32,641 bases of DNA. Source: Desulfuromonadales bacterium. Lineage in GTDB: Bacteria; Desulfobacterota; Desulfuromonadia; Desulfuromonadales; Syntrophotaleaceae. A program made the position numbers and the translations under genes. Where the stretch lies: assembly GCA_013619105.1 (NCBI GenBank), contig JABXKU010000024.1, positions 1 through 32,641 of the forward strand. Reading direction: 5' to 3'. The notes beneath the pieces were generated by a model. The model was not told where the DNA came from. It searched no databases and saw nothing but the letters and a program-made list of their open reading frames with translations. The stretch's first letter is position 1, and the number at the start of each line of letters is the position of its first letter. Shown one piece after another: positions 25,711 through 32,641 of this stretch.

Positions 25711-27963
25711 ATGAAATCTGCAATCGACAAACCTCCAAAGAGAACTCAGCAGCAACGCAAGCGCCGCCGAGAGTGGCTAATTGCTGGCATGGTTACGGTA
25801 CTGGTGCTGCTGCTTGGGCGATATGAACAAGAACTGTTCGAATTCTCCGCCCAGTTGCCCCTCTCCCAGAGCATTCTGGTCCTGGCCCTGATCAACATCA
25901 ACATTCTACTGATCATCCTGATCCTGTTTCTGGTTCTTCGCAACCTGTTCAAGCTACTACTGGAGCGGCGACGACAACTTCCCGGAGCACGGTTACGGAC
26001 CAAACTGGTAGCGGCTTTTGTCGCCCTCTCCCTAATACCGACAATGCTGCTGTTTTTTGTTGCGGCCGGGATTATCTCTAGCACGATTGAAAACTGGTTC
26101 AATAGCGAGATAGAGACATCCCTTGAAGAATCCCTGGCCGTTGCTCAGACTTACTATAAAAACTCCGCCACCAACGCCCTCTATTATGCTGATCAGATTG
26201 CCCGTATCATCAAGGAGCAGAAACTGCTCAACGAAACCAATCTGCCGAACTTGGAAGCATTGATTCAACAGAAACAGCAGGAATACAACCTCGGGGTGGT
26301 CGAGGTCTTTTCCGCTACCCACGAAGAGCTGGTCCGAGCCTCCAACCCACAGATACCAACCACCGACTTCACCGACCCCGACTCGGAAACCATTCTCAAA
26401 GCCCTACGGGGAAACCGCTTCCACAACATTACCCCTATGGGCAAGGCCGACCTGATTCGTGGCATCGTCCCTGTCTTCTCTAATTGGAATCCCAACGATG
26501 TAGTCGGCGTAGTTGTGGTCAACTACTATGTTCCCTATTCACTCGTCAGCAAGATGAAAGAGATCTCCTCTTCTTTTGAGCAATACAAAAGCACTAAGCT
26601 ACTTAAAGGAAAAATACAAAAGGGCTACGTACTGGTATTGCTGCTGATTGCCTTGGTCATCATCTTTCTAGCCACCTGGTTCGGTTTTCATCTGGCTCGC
26701 GGCATCACGGTGCCGATTCAGGAACTGGCTCTGGCCACCAATCGGGTCGCCGAGGGCGACCTCGATGTGCACATTGCCATTCAAAGCGATGATGAAATTG
26801 CCCTATTGGTCGAGGCCTTCAACAAAATGACCGCCGATTTACGCAAAGGCCAAGAAGGCATCCGCCAGGCTAACCGTGAACTGCAGGTGTCCAATCTCGA
26901 GCTAGAACAGCGCCGCCGTTACATGGAAATTATCCTGAAAAACGTCACGGCCGGAGTCATCTCTGTCGATCGGCAGGGCAACCTGACCACGGTCAACAAA
27001 TCGGCGGAAAAGCTGCTACAAATCCATACCGGCAAGGTTCTGGGCAAAAACTTTCGCGAGGTCCTCAAGACCGAGCATTTGCCCCTGATCAAAGAGTTGC
27101 GCATTCTGTTGGCCCAATCAGGCAAAGACTCCATTCGCAAACAGATGAGCATCGATCTACCCGAAACAAAACTGACCCTGCTGGTCAATCTGACGACCCT
27201 GCGGGATGAAAACGGAGAGTTCATGGGCACGGTGGTCGTGTTCGATGACCTAACGCAACTGATTCGCGCTCAGCGCATGGCCGCCTGGCGGGAGGTGGCA
27301 CGACGTATCGCTCACGAGATAAAAAACCCCCTGACTCCCATTCAACTGTCTGCTCAACGCCTGAGACGCCGCTATCTTAGTCGCTTCGATAGCGACGATA
27401 CGGTCTTCGACGAATGCACCTCGATGATTGTAAAACAAGTCGATGAGCTAAAAAACCTGGTCAACGAATTTTCTAGTTTTGCCCGCATGCCAGCCAGTAG
27501 TCCGACTCCTAACAACCTTAACGAGATTATCGCTGAGGCCTTGGTTCTCTATCAGGAAGGCCACAAGGATATCGATTTCACCTTCCGTGCCGACAACCAA
27601 TTGCCCATCTTCAATCTCGACCGCGATCAGATCAAACGGGCCGTCATCAACTTGCTCGACAATGCCGTTAGCGCCACCACTGACGATGGTCGTGTCATTA
27701 TCCAAACCAGTTACAACCAGGCCCTGCAAATTGCCTCCTTTACCGTGGCCGACAATGGTTGCGGCATTTCGGCTGAGGACAAGCCTCGCCTCTTCGAGCC
27801 CTATTTCTCGACTAAAAAGACCGGTACCGGACTTGGCCTGGCCATCGTCTCCAGCGTTATTTCCGACCATAACGGCTATATTCGGGTCAAAGATAACCAG
27901 CCGAAAGGCACCCGTTTCATCGTCGAGCTACCGGTGGTCAGCGACCACAGCTCATTAACATAG
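25711..27963 (+). CDS. NtrY-like sensor histidine kinase
   Basis: A 750-residue membrane kinase. Membrane segments lie near residues 22-38, 48-74, 95-120 and 307-333, with a sensor loop of roughly 185 residues between the third and fourth. Then come a HAMP domain (from about 330), a PAS domain (about 410-510) and the HisKA domain with phospho-acceptor H535 in RIAHEIKNPLTPIQLSAQRL, typical of NtrY. The ATP-binding boxes are NLLDNAVSA, DNGCGI, FEPYFSTKKTGTGLGL and GTRF. Its partner regulator starts 9 bp after its stop. NtrY/NtrX pairs respond to nitrogen or redox state in other proteobacteria; the signal here is unknown. Confidence 0.9.
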   Translation: MKSAIDKPPKRTQQQRKRRREWLIAGMVTVLVLLLGRYEQELFEFSAQLPLSQSILVLALININILLIILILFLVLRNLFKLLLERRRQLPGARLRTKLVAAFVALSLIPTMLLFFVAAGIISSTIENWFNSEIETSLEESLAVAQTYYKNSATNALYYADQIARIIKEQKLLNETNLPNLEALIQQKQQEYNLGVVEVFSATHEELVRASNPQIPTTDFTDPDSETILKALRGNRFHNITPMGKADLIRGIVPVFSNWNPNDVVGVVVVNYYVPYSLVSKMKEISSSFEQYKSTKLLKGKIQKGYVLVLLLIALVIIFLATWFGFHLARGITVPIQELALATNRVAEGDLDVHIAIQSDDEIALLVEAFNKMTADLRKGQEGIRQANRELQVSNLELEQRRRYMEIILKNVTAGVISVDRQGNLTTVNKSAEKLLQIHTGKVLGKNFREVLKTEHLPLIKELRILLAQSGKDSIRKQMSIDLPETKLTLLVNLTTLRDENGEFMGTVVVFDDLTQLIRAQRMAAWREVARRIAHEIKNPLTPIQLSAQRLRRRYLSRFDSDDTVFDECTSMIVKQVDELKNLVNEFSSFARMPASSPTPNNLNEIIAEALVLYQEGHKDIDFTFRADNQLPIFNLDRDQIKRAVINLLDNAVSATTDDGRVIIQTSYNQALQIASFTVADNGCGISAEDKPRLFEPYFSTKKTGTGLGLAIVSSVISDHNGYIRVKDNQPKGTRFIVELPVVSDHSSLT

Positions 27964-27972
27964 GGAACAACC

Positions 27973-29328
27973 ATGAAAACTATATTGGTCATAGACGATG
28001 AACAGAGCATTCGGGAAAGCCTCAAGGGTATTCTGCAGGATGAAGGCTATCGGCCGTTATTTGCCGAAAGCGGCGAAGACGGCCTAAGCCTGCTGCGCGA
28101 AGAGAATCCGGACCTGATCCTGCTCGACATCTGGCTGCCGGGCATAGACGGCCTTGAAACTCTGCGCCTTATCCGTGAGGATTTTCCCGAGCAGTTGGTC
28201 ATCATGATGAGCGGTCACGGCACCATCGAAACCGCGGTCAAGGCGACCAAACTAGGCGCCTATGATTTTATCGAAAAACCTTTATCGCTAGAAAAGGTAC
28301 TGCTCTGCGTTGAAAATGCGTTCAAGATCGGCCAACTGGTAGAAGAGAACCGTTCTCTGAAACAAAAGATGGCCAAAGATTGCGATATGATCGGTGAAAG
28401 CGAAGCGATCTCTTCCCTCAAGGAACAGATCGGCATAGCAGCGCCGACCTCGGGCTGGGTATTGATCACCGGTGAAAACGGCACGGGAAAAGAACTGGTA
28501 GCTCGCGCCAGCCACAATCTATCGAAGCGCCGCAGCAAACCCTTTGTTGAGGTCAATTGCGCCGCCATTCCCGAAGAACTCATCGAATCGGAACTCTTCG
28601 GTCATGAGAAAGGGGCCTTCACCGGCGCCACGTCCCTGCGCAAAGGCAAGTTCGACCAGGCCCATGAAGGGACCCTGTTTCTCGACGAAATCGGCGATAT
28701 GAGCCTCAAGACCCAAGCCAAGATTCTGCGTATTTTGCAGGAAAGAAAGTTCGAGCGGGTCGGCGGCAGCCGCACCATTGAGGTCGATGTGCGAGTCATC
28801 GCCGCCACCAACAAGGACTTGGAAGAGGAGATAGCGCAGGGTAATTTTAGACAAGATCTCTATTATCGCCTTAACGTGCTGCCTTTTCATGTGCCGCCAC
28901 TGCGAGAACGGAGCGAGGATATCCCCTTACTGGTAGAGCACTTTCTAACCCACTTCTGTAATCAAGAGGGAAGGACCATCAAAACCATGGACCCCGCTGC
29001 CCTCAATGCACTAAAGAACTACTCTTGGCCGGGGAACGTGCGGGAGCTGAAAAACCTCGTAGAACGCCTAGTGATCATGATTCAGGTGGACACAATCGCC
29101 CTCATCCATCTTCCTGAATCGGTTCTTGGTCATACAAGATCACCAGACGTAACCAACAGTGCCGCGACCCTTAAAGAAGCCCGGGAACAGTTTGAAAAGG
29201 ATTTTATCCGCCAGAAACTGACGGAGTTTGAGGGCAATATTTCCCGTACCGCTGAAGCCATTGAAATGGAGAGGTCTAACCTCCACCGTAAGTTGAAGGC
29301 TTTTGGCATCGAGTACAAGAAGCCCTAA
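27973..29328 (+). CDS. NtrX-like sigma-54-dependent response regulator
   Basis: A 451-residue activator with a receiver domain (acidic pair D8-D9, phospho-acceptor D52 in LLDIWLPG, lysine in DFIEKPLS). Its AAA+ domain has Walker A GENGTGKE near residue 167, the sigma-54 contact loop GAFTGA at about 214-219 and Walker B TLFLDEIGDM. The C-terminus is a Fis-type helix-turn-helix (GNISRTAEAIEMERSNLHRKL). The intact GAFTGA means it should activate sigma-54 promoters. It forms a two-gene operon with the sensor and ends in a bidirectional terminator. Confidence 0.93.
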   Translation: MKTILVIDDEQSIRESLKGILQDEGYRPLFAESGEDGLSLLREENPDLILLDIWLPGIDGLETLRLIREDFPEQLVIMMSGHGTIETAVKATKLGAYDFIEKPLSLEKVLLCVENAFKIGQLVEENRSLKQKMAKDCDMIGESEAISSLKEQIGIAAPTSGWVLITGENGTGKELVARASHNLSKRRSKPFVEVNCAAIPEELIESELFGHEKGAFTGATSLRKGKFDQAHEGTLFLDEIGDMSLKTQAKILRILQERKFERVGGSRTIEVDVRVIAATNKDLEEEIAQGNFRQDLYYRLNVLPFHVPPLRERSEDIPLLVEHFLTHFCNQEGRTIKTMDPAALNALKNYSWPGNVRELKNLVERLVIMIQVDTIALIHLPESVLGHTRSPDVTNSAATLKEAREQFEKDFIRQKLTEFEGNISRTAEAIEMERSNLHRKLKAFGIEYKKP

Positions 29329-29345
29329 AGAGCCACTTTCTCTAT

Positions 29346-29380
29346 AAAAAAGGCCCGTCGAAAATATTCGGCGGGCTTTT
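29346..29380 (+). terminator. Bidirectional terminator between ntrX-like and dodecin genes
   Basis: Ten-base-pair stem GCCCGTCGAA 29353-29362 / TTCGGCGGGC 29367-29376 (one T-G pair), with an A run before and a T run after, serving both convergent genes. Confidence 0.88.
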
Positions 29381-29447
29381 CATGCTTACGATGTGGTTAT
29401 GAACCAAGTGAACCTGTTTTGAAGCATCAGGATTGGAGCATGGGGCT

Positions 29448-29666
29448 CTACTTCAGCTCAAAGGCGACCTTGATGATGACCTGATACTCACTGATCTTGC
29501 CATCATCGCCGATATGGCCGCGAATGTCCTGAACCTCGAACCAGGAGAGCTCCTCAAGAGAATGCTGGGCCTTGCTTACCGCCTGTTGGATGGCTGCCTC
29601 GATGCCCGCACCCGAGACCCCTATCACTTCTACCTTTTTGTAGGTCCTGCCCTGTCCGTATGTCAT
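29448..29666 (-). CDS. Dodecin family flavin-binding protein
   Basis: A 72-residue protein of the dodecin family, which forms dodecamers that store or buffer riboflavin, FMN or FAD. The pattern is characteristic: KKVEVIGVSGAGIEAAIQQAVSKA, then LSWFEVQDIRGHI with the flavin-stacking tryptophan and the arginine/glycine turn, then ISEYQVIIKVAFEL. The ATG at 29666 is fixed by GGAGGA 5 bp upstream. It is single and convergent with the ntrX-like gene. Confidence 0.93.
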   Translation of the reverse strand: MTYGQGRTYKKVEVIGVSGAGIEAAIQQAVSKAQHSLEELSWFEVQDIRGHIGDDGKISEYQVIIKVAFELK

Positions 29667-29713
29667 TGACTCCTCCTCTCGTAAAACGCCCGTGAAAGCC
29701 TTCACACAATTGG

Positions 29714-29741
29714 AGTGTAGCACCTTGGTCTGTGCTGTAAA
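29714..29741 (-). promoter_or_regulatory. Probable sigma-70 promoter of the dodecin gene
   Basis: Read on the minus strand: TTTACA (29741-29736), 16-bp spacer, TACACT (29719-29714). It ends 47 bp before the dodecin start codon. Confidence 0.6.
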
Positions 29742-29892
29742 GAGGCTCTGGAAGGAGAACCTACCCTCAGATGCAGTCCTTTTTCTAAAGCCAACTCCCT
29801 GGAGATGCCAACGGCCTGGTCTTGAGAGGCTGTCTCGGCGACCTATCAATCCTTGGATAATGTGGAACCCTCACCCAAGACAACAAACAAGT

Positions 29893-29925
29893 ACGGCCCA
29901 ACCTATGGGAAAAAGATTGGGCCGT
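29893..29925 (-). terminator. Probable terminator of the QueD-like gene
   Basis: Nine-base-pair stem ACGGCCCAA / TTGGGCCGT. On the minus strand it is followed by ACTTGTTTGTTG, which is T-rich. It lies about 160 bp beyond the QueD-like stop codon. Confidence 0.55.
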
Positions 29926-30084
29926 TCGTTGCTCTGGTAATCGTTACTTGCAAGACTCTAGTTTTTCTACAGCGTCAACGTCGAGGGTCATGCGCGGGAG
30001 GTTAGCCCGTCGCCTGCACCGTCTTGTTGGTATATTATTTCCGCTTTACAGCAAAGATATTATCATGCTGAAATATGGCTTTTC

Positions 30085-30579
30085 TTACTTAAACTCTTTC
30101 GATGCTGCGTTCATAGAAGATGAGCGAAAAGTAATTTTTTTGATTGGCATCTTGTTTTTAAGAAGCTCGTAGAACAGCTCGCAAAGATTCTCACAAGTAG
30201 AAACTTTTTTGGTCACCACTATTCTGTATTCCGGGGATGACCAAGCAAGTGCGTGGTCTATCTTTTCAAGAGGAACACAATTCTCTGGGTCGTTATTAAT
30301 GCCTTCCTTTTTGTATACAGCTAGAACCGCGTCAAGAAGCGGGTCGCCTTCTTGAAACAATGTTGCGTGGTGGAAATGGTCACAAACTTCCCATGCTTTT
30401 TTGAATCCATCTTTACAAGCGTGTGCAAATCCAGTTACCGGGTCTACGGTGTCTTCAAGTTCAATGGTTAAAAGACCTGAGTGACCGTGAAGGTGCTTTG
30501 CTTCTCTCGGCCATTTCATAAACCTATGTGCGTACTGGAAGTCAAGGTTTACGATTGATGTGTACTTGTCGTCTGACAT
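30085..30579 (-). CDS. Atypical 6-pyruvoyl-tetrahydropterin synthase / QueD-like protein
   Basis: A 164-residue protein of the T-fold PTPS/QueD family (queuosine precursor or pterin synthesis). The three zinc ligands are present: H18 (YAHRF) and H31, H33 (HLHGHS). So are the VDPVTGF turn and an acidic/histidine pair D67-H68 in CDHFHH. The cysteine normally four residues before the first HGH histidine is alanine (A27), and the C-terminal glutamate block is replaced by FRSSSMNAAS. The usual catalytic set therefore looks incomplete and the reaction may differ. AT-rich codon use contrasts with genes to the left. A palindrome overlapping a -10 box lies upstream. Confidence 0.82.
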   Translation of the reverse strand: MSDDKYTSIVNLDFQYAHRFMKWPREAKHLHGHSGLLTIELEDTVDPVTGFAHACKDGFKKAWEVCDHFHHATLFQEGDPLLDAVLAVYKKEGINNDPENCVPLEKIDHALAWSSPEYRIVVTKKVSTCENLCELFYELLKNKMPIKKITFRSSSMNAASKEFK

Positions 30580-30704
30580 GATAAGGTCCTCTCTATATTT
30601 TGGTTGGACAAACTGATGGCCTTTATCAAGTTGGGCAAAAAGAACTAATTTTCAGGCATGTTTCACTCCATGCAAACGTTCTTTTGTATTATTGCCAACT
30701 CGTT

Positions 30705-30728
30705 ATTATACGACACCATGTCGTATAA
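30705..30728 (-). promoter_or_regulatory. Perfect palindrome overlapping a -10 box: candidate repressor operator
   Basis: TTATACGACA (30706-30715), CCA, TGTCGTATAA (30719-30728): a 10-bp perfect inverted repeat with a 3-bp centre. On the minus strand TATAAT (30710-30705) overlaps its edge. It lies about 125 bp upstream of the QueD-like start. The shape fits a dimeric repressor site such as those of TetR-type proteins; no regulator gene is in the window. Confidence 0.55.
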
Positions 30729-31120
30729 AATTCCCAGTATTTTAGTGTTGAATGGTATTTTTTGCGATACATCAAGACGGGTACTCTGTCACTGCCAATA
30801 TTGCAGATGGAATGCAACATTATACACTTTTTTCCATCGCATCTGTATCTTGTTTCCTTAAAACTCGGTCAAATGGCTACAAGATAAAGACACCATTCTT
30901 GTCGTTAAGGTTTGTCCAATAGGGATAAATTAATCAAACGCCTTGCCAGGCAATTGGCATTACGCGATTAAGCTACACTGAGTGTCAAAATAAACATCTA
31001 ATCGGACTGTATGATAGCAAATATTTATCAATACCAGTCTATTGGCCAGCAGGCAACTTTTCTAGGCGGTGGGTGTCAAGGTAGTTGTCGCCTGAGCTAT
31101 TAAGCAGCTCTGTTAATGAA

Positions 31121-31149
31121 GAGCCAATTGGTATACTAAAAATTGGCTC
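31121..31149 (-). terminator. Hairpin after the DUF3943 gene
   Basis: Nine-base-pair stem GAGCCAATT 31121-31129 / AATTGGCTC 31141-31149, about 60 bp beyond the DUF3943 stop codon on the minus strand. The tail (TTCATTAAC) is poor in T, so terminator function is uncertain. Confidence 0.4.
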
Positions 31150-31211
31150 AAATTCATTGACAGTTAAAAGTAAATACCTGACCCCACTGGCGCATGGTGT
31201 CATTATAGCGA

Positions 31212-32597
31212 CTATTCGCCTTTACCAAAACGGTATAAAATACTACTGCTAATTTGCTGTTCATTGGTGTGCAATTTTGTCGTATAGATGTTACGCCAAT
31301 CAACTTGCACAGCCCAATTATTATGAATTTTGTAATGCAAACCGACGCCACCATTAATTTGAAATGTTTTGTGATCGCGTGATTTTTTAAACATCAACTC
31401 ACCGAAACCCGCAGTAAGATAGGGACGGAAATTCGCATCACTATTAAAATAATATTGCGTATCTAATGCATAGGTTTCGTAATCTACCTTTTGATCGCTT
31501 TGTTTATCTTCTAACTCTGCATAACTGTAATTTAATCGTGCTGAGAGTGACTTAGTAAAGTACAAACCCAGTGACCATTGGTAACCATAGCCATCTTTTA
31601 ACGCCCAGCTCTCATCAGGCGCAACGTAAAGCCTCCCAAGGGAAAATCCGATGATACCAGTATCAACAGGATCAACCGTACGGGTTGTATAGTTCATGTT
31701 TTTATGGCGATTTTTACTAATACCGGGTAAAGCAGGGCTGTCATCTGTGCCATATAGATACTTTACATTAAAGCCAATGACGGTTTCTTCCGCCTCGCCG
31801 TCGCCCAGTTTATCCTGTGAGAAAGTAAAATATCCCGTACCGGCTTTTAAATAGTCTCTGCCTAAAAAAGTATTAACACTACGCCCTATGGTGTCAACGG
31901 GATCAAGTAAGAATAAAGACACGTCACCCATCGTTTGTGAATCTAAAAACTTCCCCCCATTATTCCAAATCTCGCGCTCTGTATTAAACGCCCATTCGCC
32001 ATAAGCCCAACCTATGACGGGGGTCAGCACAATGTCTTGAATTGACGGGACCTCAGCAAAGGCTTCGATGCCATATTCCCAATATAATGTCGACATTAAG
32101 AAAGAGTATAAAAATGCATCCCATTGTCGGTAGCCTGATTTACGTGCCGATTGGTAATAAACACCACCAAAATACCCGTGACCGATAACATTGAGGTGCC
32201 AAGAATCACGATCCCAGACGGGTCCCGCTTTAACGTTTTCGAGCCACTTTTCTAGTAATTTTTCATCGCGGTCATCTCTATCATCCCACTTTGTCACGGA
32301 TTCCGGCATCAACGCCAGGACGCCAAGTACAGCAAAACCTGATCCAAAAACAGTATAAGTTTGGTCTCGTAAACGTTCATTATCTTCATCACTTTGAGGG
32401 CTAAATAATGAAATTCGATAGGGGGAATCGTAAAAACCAGGATCGATCTCTTTTGTTTCCCATGCAGAATTAGTCGCTTTGGTTTGGTAGGGGGTGCCCT
32501 CTTCATCAGCCAGTGCAGTTGCAGGGAAACTGAAAAGTGATAAATAAAGAAGACTTTTGCTAAGCATTTTGTTTGATGAACTTTTTGCCGTGCACAT
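31212..32597 (-). CDS. DUF3943 domain protein, probable outer-membrane beta-barrel
   Basis: A 461-residue exported protein. A signal peptide is visible (MLSKSLLYLSLFSFPATALA, cleavage before DEEG). Its first methionine is residue 11 of the open frame (32567), so the true start is either 32597 or 32567; neither has a strong ribosome site. The middle part (WHLNVIGHGYFGGVYYQSAR, then WEYGIEAFAEVPSIQDIVLTP) matches the DUF3943 pattern as I know it. The last ~190 residues alternate polar and hydrophobic residues in beta-strands and end in SSILYRFGKGE, consistent with a small membrane barrel. Function unknown. The base composition is AT-rich, unlike the chromosome to the left, which suggests acquisition from another lineage. 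Confidence 0.78.
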   Translation of the reverse strand: MCTAKSSSNKMLSKSLLYLSLFSFPATALADEEGTPYQTKATNSAWETKEIDPGFYDSPYRISLFSPQSDEDNERLRDQTYTVFGSGFAVLGVLALMPESVTKWDDRDDRDEKLLEKWLENVKAGPVWDRDSWHLNVIGHGYFGGVYYQSARKSGYRQWDAFLYSFLMSTLYWEYGIEAFAEVPSIQDIVLTPVIGWAYGEWAFNTEREIWNNGGKFLDSQTMGDVSLFLLDPVDTIGRSVNTFLGRDYLKAGTGYFTFSQDKLGDGEAEETVIGFNVKYLYGTDDSPALPGISKNRHKNMNYTTRTVDPVDTGIIGFSLGRLYVAPDESWALKDGYGYQWSLGLYFTKSLSARLNYSYAELEDKQSDQKVDYETYALDTQYYFNSDANFRPYLTAGFGELMFKKSRDHKTFQINGGVGLHYKIHNNWAVQVDWRNIYTTKLHTNEQQISSSILYRFGKGE

Positions 32598-32641
32598 CGA
32601 GCCTAATCCATTAGAGAAATTAATACATATCAGTATAGTCA

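Larger units (their letters stand above)
29667..30084. other. Gene-free stretch between dodecin and the QueD-like gene
   Basis: It holds the dodecin ribosome site and promoter (29714-29741) and a hairpin at 29893-29925 that probably ends the QueD-like transcript. I see no gene in the rest. GC-rich composition gives way to AT-rich sequence toward the right end. Confidence 0.6.
30580..31211. other. Long AT-rich gene-free stretch
   Basis: No gene that I can support. It contains the palindrome at 30706-30728 and a hairpin at 31121-31149. It has the composition of the flanking QueD-like and DUF3943 genes rather than the rest of the window. Confidence 0.5.

Noticed and set aside
30658-30861. 67-residue frame across the palindrome
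   Set aside because: AT-rich random frame with no ribosome site; it runs through the regulatory dyad.

Overview
The window reads as chromosome of a Desulfuromonadales-type deltaproteobacterium (Desulfuromonas / Pelobacter / Geobacter relatives). This is inferred from gene content and arrangement: a NAD-type formate dehydrogenase using selenocysteine, an NtrY/NtrX pair beside lpxC, yebC-ruvC-ruvA-ruvB, a phasin-like/UbiB pair, and a GGDEF protein with a cysteine-bearing PAS domain. Most genes have a GC-rich codon style. The last ~2.7 kb is clearly more AT-rich and looks acquired. No tRNA, rRNA, CRISPR array or phage module was seen.

Layout. (1) 1-3038: end of a NuoF-like beta subunit and a complete NuoG-like formate dehydrogenase alpha subunit. 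The alpha gene looks broken at an internal TGA, but that TGA is a selenocysteine codon followed by a textbook bacterial SECIS hairpin. (2) 3039-3397: a strongly folded leader with three hairpins closed by a long-range stem, then a second set of mutually exclusive pairings that can hide the downstream ribosome binding site. It is a candidate riboswitch, possibly of the Moco class. (3) 3398-6770: Cam-type gamma carbonic anhydrase, cysteine desulfurase, FdhD and MobA. With the formate dehydrogenase these make a CO2/formate module: the enzyme, its cofactor nucleotide transfer (MobA), its cofactor sulfuration (desulfurase plus FdhD), and CO2/bicarbonate supply. (4) 6920-10622: HI0933-family flavoprotein, UPF0178 protein, a small unknown gene on the minus strand and an MgtC/DUF4010 membrane protein. 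(5) 10985-12685: a 39-residue rubredoxin-like zinc/iron ribbon and a PAS-PAS-GGDEF diguanylate cyclase. (6) 12811-14276, minus strand: HAD phosphatase and glycerophosphodiester phosphodiesterase. (7) 14462-18615: GlpX fructose bisphosphatase, YebC and RuvC-RuvA-RuvB. (8) 18643-21018: a 791-residue protein I cannot assign, directly behind ruvB. (9) 21020-21365: a 346-bp MITE-like repeat with 18-bp terminal inverted repeats. (10) 21404-29328: patatin-like phospholipase, phasin-like protein, UbiB-family kinase, LpxC, NtrY-like sensor and NtrX-like sigma-54 activator. (11) 29448-32597, minus strand: dodecin, an atypical QueD/PTPS homologue lacking the usual catalytic cysteine, a perfect 10-bp palindrome overlapping a -10 box, and a DUF3943 outer-membrane protein.

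The best candidates for something new are the leader at 3157-3389, the unassigned 791-residue ruv-linked protein, the inverted-repeat element, and the palindrome/QueD-like pair in the AT-rich tail. All family names are from reading motifs by eye; no database search was run.
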